From NCBI RefSeq assembly GCF_001680005.1, contig NC_033569.1:496001-560000 (forward strand): DNA of 64,000 nucleotides, read 5' to 3'. A program made the position numbers and the translations under genes. Below the pieces are notes generated by a model, which saw nothing but the letters and a program-made list of their open reading frames with translations, was not told the DNA's origin and did not search any database. This DNA is from Plasmodium coatneyi. Lineage: Eukaryota; Apicomplexa; Aconoidasida; Haemosporida; Plasmodiidae. Below are positions 22,553 to 34,775 of this stretch, in pieces (position 1 is the first letter of the stretch; each line of letters opens with the position of its first letter).

Positions 22553-23560
22553 TCAGTACAAATGCTTCAGAATGATAAGTATTAACAAAAAAAAGATTAG
22601 TGAAGTGAGGAAGGATACACAGCGGGCAGCCAGTTTATCCCCCTCATTCTTATGGAAAATTTTTAATTTATTTAATCCTTTTTCACATTTATCGATGGAT
22701 AAATCCAAGTTGTAATCAATTCGGTCTAACATGGATCCTTGCTCCACCAGCATCACGGAGAGCTCTTTAAAAATATGGTGCAAGTCAATAACCGTGTTGG
22801 AAATCTTCCTCAGGTCGGTATTTCTCCTGGCGATATTTACGCCACTCAGGTTGTTATTCTTATCATATGTTAATTCATCCTGTTGGATATCTTCCATTTG
22901 TTCGACATTGAAGTCACCCGCGTAATCGTTACACTCATTTGTAATTTTTTTAAACTCGTTTATGTATGCCTTCTGCTTATTGTGGAACGTTTGGGATATG
23001 GACTTAAGTTGCGAGATTAAACTTTTTTTTGCGTTTATTTTGAGCTTTCCAACTAAGTCGTTAGGATCAGACTGCGTCTGTTTTCCTTCATCTTGCAGTT
23101 GGCCATGTTGCTGTTTGCCATGTTGCTTGTCAGTCAGCTCATCCTTCCCCTCCCCCCAGGTTGCGTCCTCCCATGCGATCCCTTGAATTTTACTCTCGCA
23201 GTTTTTAATCATAACTGTTATGTCGGTGCACATTTTGGCAATTTCCTGTACGATCATCTGATCGTCCTGTAAAACATTTACTAGTTTTTTTTTTTTTAAT
23301 TTTTCCAGCTCCATTAATTTTAGCTTAATATATCCTATATCCTCTGAGCACTCCTCTATTTTCTCAATCCACTGTGGTGGCAGTAAACTGTGTGTCTGCA
23401 TTTCTATGTCTTCCGTACGATTTAGCAGGTTATCCTCCCTCCCTGAATCTTCATCGTCCAGTTGTTCATAGGCGGACAGCTTGAATCGGTTTTTCTTTTT
23501 TTTTATTTCCCTCCGGTAGTCGAAGTAGGTGTTCGTCACGTTTCTGTAAATGACCTCCAT
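22553..23560 (-). CDS. STX16: Qa-SNARE syntaxin-16 (Tlg2-like)
   Basis: Single exon, 335 residues, starting with ATG at 23560. The N-terminal signature LPPQWIEKIEECSEDIGYIK is characteristic of syntaxin-16/Tlg2 (PPxW followed by an Habc-type helix). There is a Gly/Asp/Gln-rich low-complexity insert at about 147-172, then the SNARE helix (about 255-305) containing LVEQGSMLDRIDYNL, whose Gln marks it as a Q-SNARE. It ends in a tail anchor of about 20 hydrophobic residues (FLTSLIFFLLILIILKHLY). Syntaxin-16 works in retrograde transport from endosomes to the trans-Golgi network. Rab GDI and the farnesyltransferase alpha gene, both tied to Rab and prenyl biology, lie within 10 kb. Confidence 0.9.
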   Translation of the reverse strand: MEVIYRNVTNTYFDYRREIKKKKNRFKLSAYEQLDDEDSGREDNLLNRTEDIEMQTHSLLPPQWIEKIEECSEDIGYIKLKLMELEKLKKKKLVNVLQDDQMIVQEIAKMCTDITVMIKNCESKIQGIAWEDATWGEGKDELTDKQHGKQQHGQLQDEGKQTQSDPNDLVGKLKINAKKSLISQLKSISQTFHNKQKAYINEFKKITNECNDYAGDFNVEQMEDIQQDELTYDKNNNLSGVNIARRNTDLRKISNTVIDLHHIFKELSVMLVEQGSMLDRIDYNLDLSIDKCEKGLNKLKIFHKNEGDKLAARCVSFLTSLIFFLLILIILKHLY

Positions 23561-25541
23561 GGTTGCATCGTCTGGTCTCTGTGTGTGGGACTCTCTAAGG
23601 GGGTGTTGCCCTTCCCACGGCTACCATAATTGTGCACTGCTCGTCAACCCAACGAATGACTGCGCTATTTATCCTTGATGTCTGTTTATTTTATTTTTTC
23701 TCTTGGTGACAGCGCAATGGGGGTTCCGCTAAACAGAAATTGAAGAAACTGGATTCCTCCCAACTGTATCCGTCCACCTTGAGGATAACCCTGACGATCA
23801 CCAGGTGCCTTCCAGTCCTTTTACGCGTTGGGGGTCCCTGCGCACATGTGTAGTTATATATGAATGTGCGTATCTGCATACACGGGCATACATGGGCATA
23901 CATACGAGAGCTACGCGCCTCTGCACTGTTCAGTCGGTTGCTCTTCTCAATTTCGCGCTGCTTCCGTTTACATGCACGTTAAGGAGGACCCCCCTCGCGT
24001 GCAGGATTTTTTCCCCTCGTTTAAATGGGCAACTTTTTCGCCAAGCACGAGTTATGTGAAATTTTGCCAATTTTTCAGAAATTTCAGAGTTTTTTTTTTT
24101 TTTTTTTAACTTGTGCCAATTAGTATTAACCAGCGGGAGGCAATAATCCCACCAAAATGGATGACCCTATTTTTTTTTTTTTTTTTTTTTTTTTTTCAAC
24201 GCAGCCCTTTACCAACACAGCACCGAATTAACTCCAGCACAACCCTACGTGTAAAATGTGGCACCACGAATGGTTCCTCTACCTGTTCTGTTATAGTCAA
24301 CCCGCACACAGTGGTAAAAGATCGATAGAGCGCTACATCGGTATAACTTAAATGTGGTACATAGTGTACATCCCAAAGGAGTTGTGCATTTAGTTTTTTT
24401 ATCAATCCATTCGGTAGTCCTTACACACTTCTTACCATTTGAAGAGGACGAGGAATGCGACCCACCTTGCCTACACAATCCTGCACATTGGAGAACATTT
24501 TTTATAAGCCACTTTTAATCCATTCCAGCAATTGTAGAATGTGTGCAGGGAGAAGGCAGCGGGAAAATCAGAAGCTGTCATTGTAGGGCAACAATTCTGC
24601 ACGTGTGCATATATGTACATAATTGCCTCTCTATGGAGGGACAACCTACCCCCCGTTTGGATGGTTTTATGAAAATAGCTATCAAAATTTTCTGCACAAG
24701 TATGTGTGTGTGATGCGTTAGTCATATGGGACACCTCTTATAAAGATCTACCCCCCGTTTGGAAAGAAAAAATAGGCACTCCCTTCTTGCCTTTCTATTA
24801 ACATTAGAGGGAATATTCTTCCCTTTTTCGTATCATCACAAAGAAAAAAGGGGGAACCTCTTTTACGGACTCTGCTGTGTGTCACCTTAACACCACACGT
24901 GCGTCTGTCAGAACAACCGAGCAGCAATTTTTATATAGAAAAAAAAAACAAAAAAAAAAGGTACCAATAGCAGTAACAGTAACAATTACAACTGATGCAA
25001 CATGACACCCCGACAGAAGCACAAACATATAGGAGATCAAATTGGGAACACCCCAAACTGAATTGCTGACCTTTGGAGGGATTAAAAGTGGCGAAGAGGG
25101 GGGGAAAAAATATTTTGTGCAACTGCTGCTGAAGCTAGTCAGTCACGTAAATTAATTGCCATGCAATGATGAGGAGAATCAATCCTGTTTTCTGACGCAG
25201 ATCCGAGAAATTGTTACATGCACAGGGGGAAAGATTGCATTACATCCTTTGGCCGTAGCTTAACTTTTATCTTAACTTTTTTTTTTCTTTTTTCCCATTT
25301 CCTCTTTTTTTTTTTTTTGCTTGTCATGGTTAGCTTTTACCCAGGTGGAAACTTTTCAGGGAGGGAGATAAAGAAAAATATACATGTACGTTACTGCTGG
25401 TTTTTTTTTATTTATTTTTTTTTCCTACACGTTAAACACGCGGATTAGTAAAACTGGAACAACCGGCCCAAAAGTGTATACTAGGCATACATCGTTAAGC
25501 CGTGAAATAGCAACGGAAGGAAGAAACACAAACGCGACAAC
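23561..25541. other. Divergent intergenic region, 2 kb, with a possible cryptic exon
   Basis: Between syntaxin-16 (minus) and the small Tim gene (plus). It contains T runs at about 24090-24108 and 24171-24197 and a possible exon at 23713..23804 listed separately. The rest shows only short frames. Confidence 0.5.
23713..23804 (+). other. Possible orphan coding exon
   Basis: A 92-base open island with a pyrimidine-rich acceptor before it (ctcttggtgacag) and CAG/GTGCCT after it. Read from its first base it gives a protein-like segment (KQKLKKLDSSQLYPSTLRIT). A phase-compatible acceptor follows at about 24205 (acgcag) opening into a frame that ends at 24328. I could not find a convincing first exon, so it is not called as a gene. 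The reverse strand is also partly open. Confidence 0.3.
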
Positions 25542-26052
25542 ATGAATTCGACCACCCCAGCAGATGACGGCCTTGATGACAAAAGCAGAGCAGCGGTATG
25601 ATTATTAATGCGTGAATGCTGAACAAATTGCTTCGAGAGAAAGATCATATGATTTAATTCGGAATGATAAACGGGTCCCGTGAGACATATTAAGACCTGC
25701 TCGAATTAAACACATTCTTGTTTACCACTCTTGCACAGAGTTGTGTGCACACGTGGTGGTAAACATGTTTACGCGAAGAGGATCGCCTCTACGGGGTGAT
25801 ACCATAGCAGTGCGCACGTAGCAGCGTGTACATGACGTTTTCCCCTACCTGTGTCCCCTTACCAGGTATTGCTAGGCTTACAAGAAATAGTGCAGAGGCA
25901 AAAGGAGAACGTTAAAGTGATGGACATCTGCTTCAACAAGTGCGTCCCCAAAATAGGGCACCAGCTGAGCTCCGCAGAACAGAAGTGCATTTGGTGCTGC
26001 GCAAGTAGCTATTTCTACACGAACGTCTTTCTGAACGAGTTAGCCAAAATGG

Positions 26053-26089
<37 letters not shown>

Positions 26090-26254
26090 CTTTGTGTACC
26101 ACCAAATGTTATACACCGCACGTCTGTCCACATTTCTGTGCACACCTCTACATATGTACCAACACAACGTAATACATGATCTCATTTTCCCCTCAGGCGG
26201 CTGCAACAAATGACGAAGCTTCTCAAGTCCAGCACCGATTATATGAATTTGTAG
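25542..26254 (+). CDS. Small Tim chaperone (Tim8/Tim13-type, twin CX3C)
   Basis: Three exons fit in phase: 25542..25595 (phase 0), 25866..26038 (phase 2) and 26197..26254, giving 94 residues. The core has the twin CX3C motif: CFNKC and, after 15 residues, CIWCC, spaced as in mitochondrial intermembrane-space small Tim proteins. These form hexameric chaperones that carry membrane proteins from TOM to TIM22 or SAM. The last exon starts in phase and gives the typical final helix (NERLQQMTKLLKSSTDYMNL), similar to the SRLQ ending of Tim13. The donor of intron 2 is GTTAGC. That intron carries a 35-base A run, so a single-exon reading runs into poly-Lys and is wrong. Tim8 versus Tim13 is not settled. 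Confidence 0.85.
26053..26087. repeat. 35-nt poly(A) run in intron of small Tim gene
   Basis: The homopolymer lies 14 bases after the donor site. Sequence length here is likely uncertain. Confidence 0.85.
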
Positions 26255-27898
26255 CTAGCTAAAATTGTTATCCTTTTTTTTTTTTTTTTTTTTTTTTTCC
26301 TGTTCATACGAAACAGCGTTTGCTACGTTCTTTATTTTAATAAAAAAAAAAAAAATCATTCTATTCCATTTGCCAACATTTTCGTAATTTAAAATTGTTT
26401 TTACGTTTTCTAAAACTGGGCATCATTTTAAGACGTCCATTTTGTTACCACTTGGGGAGGTTTATCATCGTTGCAGTATGTACACGTGCATGCCGCTTCG
26501 GCACAGTTTAAATGGTTTACTATGTCCTTTCCGTACCGTCTAAAATGCCGTAGGTAGGTCTGACCTAGCAACCCCTATAAAGGGCACATGTTCACAAAAT
26601 TATCCCAGCCGTTCGGATGAAGAAGCATTATAGGTGTGTACCCGGGGGGGAGGGGATAGCCACGTTGCCTCCTGCGGCCTTAAAGCGGATAAAAGGAGGA
26701 TTGGTCTAATGTAATAAAAAAAAAGGTTTCTCTCACCCCTTTTCAAATGGCAAAAATTCATTCTTTGACCAAACTGTTTACGCTAAAAAATGTATAGCAT
26801 TGGAAAAACATCTGCCTACGCAATCGATCGTGTGCGCAGTGAATACATTTGTCTGCACATGTGACACAATCAACATGTGATGATCAGCAAGTATGCGTCC
26901 CTCACCCGACCTTTTACTTACTCCCACGGAAAAAATGGGCATAACACGTTTTAAAAGCTAAACTGGGAAGAATTCCCCATGTGTTTTTCTTCCCTTTAAT
27001 TTTTAGTTAGCATTCTTGAGAAAACTGTCATAGCGGTACTTCTAACTCATCTAAGGAAATTTTCTAACATTACCAAAGTATGTCACTTCCGAATTGGTGA
27101 GAAGTGAACACGATACACAGGACGCTGCCTTGATGCATACGCATACAAACTGCTTGCTGATCTTCCCGTGATCTACTTCAACGAATGCAATGACAGTTCC
27201 GTGGGCACAAAGTTATGCCACTGCAGCATATTTGGGTGAAGGACCCAAAGGCACGTAAACTAACCCTCAATTTTCCATCTGCACAGCAACCTCGCGGGGT
27301 GCTCCCAGTACGCGTCACTTATTTTTTGACTCTTTCCGCATTTTGCAATTTGAATAAGACTAAAAAATTGCATAATTTGTTCAACAAAGCAGCTCCTTGC
27401 CGATACTTGCGCGTTTACATGTGAGTGGATAACTGTATCGTTTCCCGCAATCCTATTGCTGCTACTCAAGCGCAAATAAGGTAAGGTAAGGTTTCGGTTT
27501 TTTTTTTTTTTTTTTTTTTTTTTTCGCGCTCGCATGCATAGCCAAGCAGATTAATCTAAGTCGCCAGTCGCATCGCGTAGTAGTTTACTCCACCCGAATG
27601 CGATATTTGAATTTTTTTTCTTACCCAAGGAAAAAGCAACTAGGCACAGCGCTTGCACGTCGTAACTGATTTTTACTACTTTTGTGAGAAGCCATATTAG
27701 GCTTGGCCGCTTATCAACAAGAGGGCGTATCCCAAGTGTTAGCACAAGCAAGAAGAAAAAAAAAAAGAAAAAGAAAAAAGCAAAAAAGTGGAAAAGCGTA
27801 AGAGCAGTAAAATAACCGAGTAGAAATTCATTTTAAGGTGAAAACAATCAAAAGAGAACCCCAAAGTTATCTCCTTCCACCCACCGCAGGATAATAAA
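26255..27898. other. Intergenic region, 1.6 kb
   Basis: Downstream of the small Tim gene and upstream of Rab GDI, both on the plus strand. It has a T run at about 26274-26299, then mixed sequence, another T run near 27500-27524 and an A-rich stretch at 27752-27785 just before the GDI start. No supported gene. Confidence 0.55.
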
Positions 27899-29873
27899 AT
27901 GAATGAGCATTATGACGTAATACAATGAGGAGCAAAAACGCGCTTGCAACAAGCATATATGCGCATGAGAGGGCAAACCGCCTTATTCGTATAAACGTAG
28001 TGTGTTCCAGTGCCTACCCCTATATATACCCTTCGTTGTATCATTATATTGTTATATCGTTGTATCGTTGCATTTAGGACGCCGTCCGCATGGCCACTTC
28101 GCTAAACGTTCCAATTCACCTGAACGTTCATACAATTCTGCGAACCCTTCACACATATTTCGTTTTGCAAAACGTTTAGGTAATCATTCTGGGCACGGGA
28201 CTGAAGGAATGCATCCTGAGTGGACTCCTCTCACATTATGGTAAAACGAATATTCAGACTGACTGCTGTTCACGTGAATGTGGCTGCTTTGGGAAACACA
28301 TTCGTTTTCCTCTCACCACGATATCGCCTGAACGGGAAAAAAAAAAAAAAAAAAAAAAAAAATCCTCCCATGTGGACCTATATTTATGCACGTACGTTTT
28401 CGTTTTTCCCCCATTTGCAGGAAAGAAAATTCTTGTGCTCGATAGAAATCCTTACTACGGTGGAGAAACGGCTTCCCTCAACTTAACCAACCTGTACAGC
28501 ACGTTTAAGCCAAGTAAGTGCTCGGTCGAGCGTGCGCCCGGTGGAACGCGGCAAACTGCTTGAGTGTGCTACAGTTTGTGTGACCTGTCAGGGGGAAGTT
28601 CTACTGCAGGACCTCTTTATTGCACACCGCTGACGTCACATTATTACCCTCTTGCACCCCTCTGTTCGACCACCTGGCAGATGAGAAGATCCCCAGCAAG
28701 TACGGCGAGAACCGACACTGGAACGTGGACCTGATCCCGAAGTTCATCCTGGTGGGCGGCAATTTGGTAAAGATTCTGAAAAAAACGAGGGTGACGAATT
28801 ACCTAGAATGGCTAGTCGTCGAAGGGTCCTACGTGTACCAGCACCAGAAGAAGGGGTTGCTATACTCAGAGAAGTTCATTCACAAGGTGCCCGCCACGGA
28901 CATGGAAGCGCTCGTCTCTCCATTACTCTCCCTCATGGAAAAGAATAGATGTAAGAATTTTTACAAGTATGTAAGTGAGTGGGATGCAAACAATAGGAAC
29001 ACCTGGGATAATTTAGACCCCTACCGACTGACCATGATGGAAATATATAAGTACTTCAATTTGTGCCAACTGACAATAGACTTCCTAGGACATGCAGTAG
29101 CACTCTACCTGAATGATGATTACCTGAACGAACCAGCTTACAAAACGTTGGAAAGGATTAAACTGTATATGCAATCTATATCTGCCTTTGGAAAGTCCCC
29201 ATTTATTTACCCTTTGTATGGCCTGGGTGGAATTCCAGAAGGCTTCTCCAGAATGTGTGCAATTAACGGAGGCACATTTATGCTGAACAAAAATGTTGTC
29301 GATTTTGTTTTTAATGAAAATAAAAAAGTATGTGGTATCAAATCAAGTGACGGAGAAATTGCTTACTGTGATAAAGTCATTTGTGACCCTTCCTACGTTA
29401 CTCATTTAAAAAATAAAGTTAAAAAAATCGGACAAGTTATCAGATGTATATGCATTTTAAGTAACCCCATCCCAGAGACCAATGACATAAATAGCTGCCA
29501 AATTATTATTCCGCAAAATCAGCTAAACAGGAAGAGTGACATTTATATAAATCTCGTCTCCTTCCAACATGGTGTTTCACTTAAGGGGAAATACATTGCT
29601 ATCGTGTCCGCTACCGTTGAAACGAACAACCCATTAAAGGAGATCGAGAAGCCCCTTGAACTTTTGGGACCTATTGAGGACAAATTTGTGAAGATTTCCG
29701 ATCTTTACGTTTCCACGACGAACAAACCGGATGACAACATTTTTGTCACATCGTCTTATGATGCTACTTCCCATTTCGAAACCGCCACCAATGATCTTCT
29801 TCAAATTTGGGAAAACCTTTTCGGAGAGAAGCTCAACTTTGATGACCTCAATAACAAGTCGGATATTGAATGA
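27899..29873 (+). CDS. rabGDI: Rab GDP dissociation inhibitor (RabGDI)
   Basis: Four exons fit in phase: 27899..27916 (six codons, MNEHYD), 28180..28240, 28421..28513 and 28681..29873, giving 454 residues, the normal GDI length. The dinucleotide-fold start VIILGTGLKECILSGLLSHY is split by introns and followed by KILVLDRNPYYGGE, the GDI/REP signature. Later blocks include YGENRHWNVDLIPKFILVGG, YGLGGIPEGFSRMCAINGGT and VSATVETNNPLKEIE, all in family order. GDI extracts prenylated GDP-bound Rab proteins from membranes and keeps them soluble. The tiny first exon is easily missed by gene callers. The farnesyltransferase alpha gene is about 3 kb downstream. Confidence 0.94.
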
Positions 29874-30731
29874 TGCGCGTCTTTTATTTTATTTTATTTT
29901 TTTAGCGGCTCGTGGGAGTGATGACCGCGTTGTGCTACATGTGTTGTGTGACGTGTTGCGTAGTTTTTTTTCACCCATGGGGGGAACTATACCCCCGCCC
30001 TGTTACCGATGGTCACACAAAAATTTGAACTTTTTTCTCAAGTAAAAATTAGCCACCGTTTATTAATTGGTGCAGTTGCGGGGGAACAGGAGTTGCTTTC
30101 CCGACAAGGGGGGTAATAGTAGTCGGGGAAATCATCTTTGAATAGGAAAAAAGAAAACTATTCGCACAAAAAATGGGCAGTAGTATCGACCGAACATTGG
30201 TTGCTTCCCCAACCAGTACAGCGCCATTTTGCAGTTTATCCATAACATCCATTTGGATGGCACATGTCGGGGCATCACTCCCCCCCCCTTTCTGCCCAAA
30301 CGTGCACACAATACATGGCGTATACCTTTTCAATGCGATGTGGGGTTATGCTATGCACATTTGCTCAGCACAGCTGACTAGGCAAAGGAACAACTTTCAC
30401 CTCGATCAGCCTATTCACATTTCAAAAAATTTAAACAGGAGTCAAACGGTTCAGTTCGTACGTGGCTGTTTTTTTTAAAAAAAAAAAAAAAACGAAATGG
30501 ATATATATGTGTGAACATCCGCTGGGTGGTGCGTACAGGTGAATATGCCTCAATATACGCAGCACACGTGAAGGTAACTGCGTGTAGTGGGTCCTACTTT
30601 AAAGCGCTCCTTTCCTAGCTGTGATGCGCTTCCGCTTTAGTCCTCACTCAAGGTATGGTTTCAAACGCGCTTTTTCAAGTAAGCCCTAGCTGCTACGTAA
30701 AACGCCCTTCCTCTATTCTCGCCGCAACCTC
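29874..30731. other. Convergent 3' region, non-coding
   Basis: Between Rab GDI (plus) and eS17 (minus). It includes a 15-base A run near 30478 and no supported coding frame. Confidence 0.6.
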
Positions 30732-31447
30732 CTAATAATGCGTGTTCATCCTGTTCTGCTTCTGCTGGTTGGAGTTTATCATGGGATTGTGCACCTTCAT
30801 GTTGCTTATATTTATTCCAAGCGCCTTAATCATACGTACTGTGTCCGGCTCGACATAAATGACGTTGACATCTATTTGCGATTTCTCTGGAACAAAATCT
30901 AAGCGTCTTTCTCTTTCCTCTTCTTGGAGCTTCAAACTGATACCTCTGACGGGTCCCTTCTGGATTCTCTTCATCAGGTGGGTAACAAATCCAGCAACTT
31001 TATTTTTCATTCGCTTCGAGGGAATGATGGCAACTTCCTCTGTTATCTTTTTGTTTATTTGAAAGTCGAGGGTTAGCTTGGCATAGTACTTTTCCACAAT
31101 TTGCCTTGCGGCCCTTTTGATGGTTTTCGTTCGTACTCGTCCCTAAGGAGGGGGAAGGTTGAAGTGAACATGTCGCGGTTATTTTTTTTACGCTCATATG
31201 CACGTGGGAGGGGTTAACTCATCAGGGAAGCAAATCCGCAGGCACAACATTAACATACGCGATGCCAGCAGAACCGTGCAAGGGTTTAAACGGGGGGTTG
31301 ACTTCATGAAGAAAGTGGAATTGGAAATTTCCCCCCTACTTCGATTAGCCCTTCCCAACTATGTATGCTTCGCCCACATTAAGTAAAACCCCACGTACGG
31401 CCACAAGTAACAAATGGGGTTCCCCTTTTCGAACTGTGACTTACCAT
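30732..31447 (-). CDS. RPS17: 40S ribosomal protein eS17 (RPS17)
   Basis: Two exons: 31445..31447, consisting of the ATG alone (followed by GTAAGT), and 30732..31142, joined in phase 0 to give MGRVRTKT and 137 residues in all. The protein follows eS17 throughout: [40 protein letters not shown], then [20 protein letters not shown] and [13 protein letters not shown]. The end is Asn/Gln-rich and lineage-specific. eS17 sits in the small-subunit head/beak region. A first exon holding only the start codon is common for ribosomal protein genes, where the first intron often follows the ATG closely. Without it the protein would lack its conserved start. Confidence 0.95.
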
Positions 31448-32633
31448 TTTGCTTCTCCAAAAGCGCGAACTTTAGCTTGTAAAAATTTATTCTATATTAA
31501 AGTAAAAAATTCCTACGAAATGGAGGATGTCAATATCTTTCCTTAAATTGACTCTTTTTTTGTAGCATTATTTTTATGAGTTAAAATATACCTCATGGAT
31601 GATTCTTGCAAAATGTTACAATGAACATTTTTTTTTTTTTTTTTTTTTAATTTTTTGTGCGTCAATTTTCTGCCCTTAATTTTGAAGGAAAAAAAAAAAA
31701 AATCAGTCAAACCAGAAAATGTACACCAGTTTTTTTATGTTGAAGGGGAAGGATAACGGAGGGGCGCGTTTGGATCGCCTGAGTATGCTCACAAATGGGG
31801 TGGTATATACATCTTAAGGTTCCTACGCTTTCGGCTCGGATCGTATGTAAGAATCGACTGGAAGGTACTTTATAGCTATATATCCCTCCGTAAATAACAA
31901 ACAAAAAAATAGTGGAAATGTCAATTTGTATGACGGATACGCCACCCGCTGACTGTACAAAAAATACACCACTATATGTTGAACATTCTTTTAAAAAAAA
32001 AATTATGCACCGTTCTCATATATATTTTTTTTTCTTTTAAACCCCCTTGAATTATTACGTAGTTTATTTTTTTTTTTTACGTCCCCCAGGCAAGGCAAAA
32101 AAAAAAAAATCCCACAAATGGGGGGGTACATATTTACCTATAGAGTATGTAGCGCACGTATATTTTTATGCTATGCGGCGGTCCCTTTTTTTTTTTTTTG
32201 TGCGTTTCCTCCCCAATAATTCATTGGAACATTTATTGGAACATATGTAACAAAATGCGTCGCTTCATATGTGCCCCTTTTACGAAAAAAATGTTTAACA
32301 AGAAAAAAAAAAAAGGAACGATTTAAAACCCAATAAAAAGAGGGGTACTACGTGTTGGCAATAATGTAGAAGAGGTTCGCATAAAAAATGGTTATGCGCC
32401 CACGGGGGAGAATAGCCCACTGAGGGCATATTCAACTAACGCCATATCTGGGCGATGTATTTTCAATGGTTGTTCTTTTTTTTTTACTTCAAAAATAGCA
32501 ACTTTATGTAAACTTGCAACGATGAGCGGAGGGATCCCTATTTTATTTATTTATTTTGGGGGGTTCCTTTCCCTCGCGATGCGAAATCCGAATGTAATGG
32601 AAAAATGAGAGGTTGTACAGGGTTGCCCAGACT
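31448..32633. other. Intergenic region, 1.2 kb
   Basis: Upstream of eS17 and downstream of the farnesyltransferase gene (both minus strand). It is AT-rich with T and A runs at about 31630-31649, 31690-31701 and 32200. It probably holds the eS17 promoter. No gene seen. Confidence 0.55.
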
Positions 32634-34405
32634 TCAAATCGACTTAGCCTGACGTGGTTGCTTCATTTGGATTTCCTCAATTCTGTATCTCCACAGAGCA
32701 TCGTTAAAATTGTCGTTTTTTTCCAGATACCTATAGCACTGCATATGTAAAAAGGAGGATAATGTGAAAAATTTGGTAGGCATATTCTACATAGTGCAGT
32801 TGATAATTTGAATGGGTTAGGAACATGAGAGACCATGTTGCAGAATGTATGGCACGTGGTTGTGTGCACTTTAAGGAGCATTTTTCCCCTGGTGCTCCGC
32901 AAAAAGAAGCTGGAAAATGCCCAGGGAAGGAGCATCAAATTGTGGGTTGTATACGGTCAACTCAAAATCACACATTTTTCCGTCTGGCGACTACACATAT
33001 ATGTACGGGCGTCATTTGTTGCGTGACTCACCTGCACTTCCTGGACCCGCTGCCCATTGAAGGAGTAAAGCTCCGAGAGGAAAATCAAGACATATTTCGA
33101 CTGATCGGTCAGTTTTGCTAACTGTTCTTTAAAATTGAGGAGTAACGGAATTTCGAAAATGTCCATCACATTTTTTTTTTTTTTTTTGTACAAATGGGTA
33201 TACATAAAAATTACGCGAAAGAGGTACTTGAAAATGGCCTCATTATGGGGGAACTGTTTGGCATAATTTAAGCAGAATTTAATTTCCCTCTCCATTTTGT
33301 GTAACTTACGTGTGTATTTCAATTTGGTGAAAATAAAATATCTGTATACCCACACGGAGTTGTTGTAAATGTCATGTTTTAAAAAATAATTGATAAAGTT
33401 AAATTCATGTGATATAATATTATATTTTTCACGTAAATATTTATTGTTAAAAATGCCTAATTTATCAATTAGCCATGTTTTGTGTGCCCAGGAGTTGTAA
33501 TTTTTTGCGTCCAAAAATATATCGCAGTTACTGTAAAGCATTTCTTCGTATAAGAATTCGTCTACGTTTATCAGCTCCTCGTTTGATCTTAATGCGTTTT
33601 TGAAAAATTCGCAGCTTTCGACAAGGTTTTGCAAATCTTCGTGCAGAATGACGACATCCTTTTTTTCGGCCTCAAAGTCTGCTTCCTCGCAGTTGCTTAA
33701 AAAGGCGTCTTCCTTAGGGGGATTCTCTTCTGCAGGGTTGCCAAAACTGCCACGATGATCGGTGCTACCACTGCCATTGCTGCCATCGCTGCTGATGAAG
33801 TGCCTCTCGTCCTCCAAGTCGTAACTGTCCCAATCAATTTCGTGCTTCTCCCGATTCACCCTCTCCGCCTGTCCCCCCTGCCGTGTACCCCTCCTTGCCT
33901 GTTTCCAAATATACTCGATGAGCCACCTCCGGTGAAACCAACTCTGGAAACTTTTTATATTGTCGCATATAACACACTTTGTAAAGAGCAATTCATTTCG
34001 CAAATTCAAATTCAGTTTGCGCAGACACTTCCTCCTATACATCCACGCAGAGTAATAAGAAGGGTTTACTTTAATAGCAAAGGTGGACATGACATACCCC
34101 TCAAAGGAATATTTTTTTAATTCAACAAATGAAGCCAGTGTGGAGTAAACCAACTGTTCGTTGTCCGTATAGTACGTATTTAGTATGTGTACCTTTTCTT
34201 TATTTTTTATATTTCTTTCATTTTGCATGTCCACTAGTAATTTTTCCCTTTCTTTTTCTAGATGAATCATGTCAAGGTGGACGTTCCTTTTCGGCAGGAG
34301 GTTGAACAGCGGCGTATTCAAAAGGAGGCCCAGATGGAGTCCGCCCAGCCGCTGGGGGTACTCCAGCTGGAACTTCTTCGCGTATGCCCGTTGCTGTCTC
34401 TCCAT
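32634..34405 (-). CDS. FNTA: Protein farnesyltransferase / geranylgeranyltransferase-I alpha subunit
   Basis: Two exons: 33032..34405 (phase 0) and 32634..32738, giving 492 residues. The frame is open upstream to 34519, but the first ATG is at 34405 (MERQQRAYAKKF). Prenyltransferase-alpha (PPTA) repeats are seen as NPSYYSAWMYRRKCLRKLN, SFQSWFHRRWLIEYI, DAKNYNSWAHKTWLIDKLG and IYNNSVWVYRYFIFTKL. DAKNYxxWxHxxWxI and RNNSVWxxRYF-type repeats plus the PHNEAIFKYL block are those of the shared FTase/GGTase-I alpha subunit rather than Rab GGTase. Exon 2 restores the end (NDALWRYRIEEIQ). An acidic insert of about 100 residues separates repeats two and three. The enzyme adds farnesyl or geranylgeranyl to CAAX proteins. 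A further upstream exon is possible. Confidence 0.9.
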
Positions 34406-34775
34406 GTTTTTGCGTGCGACAGGGTAGCTACAACACTGTGGCAGTGCTTTTCCAAGTGCCTCCCTTAATGAGCTTGCACTACCTTTACCCCACTTGCAAA
34501 AAAAATTCAGCGAATTCAATTAAAAACGGTTAATTGGGCACCATCACTGGGGGGACACACCACGAAAAGTGTGATCGGTTGGTCATCCCACTGTACGCAG
34601 CGAAAAAAAAAAAAAAAACGCGCACAAGGGATAATGGTAAAATGGTACAGCGGCAAAATGACAAAAAAAAAAAAAAAAAAAAAAAACGGGGAAACTTTCC
34701 CCCACATGCAACTGCTCCATGCAGGACGAAACGTACGACACAAAATGTTGGCAATTTTTCGCGAACGCGCAAGTG
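34406..34775. other. Short intergenic region between minus-strand genes
   Basis: Contains A runs at about 34603-34618 and 34662-34686. No gene; presumably the promoter of the farnesyltransferase gene. Confidence 0.55.
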
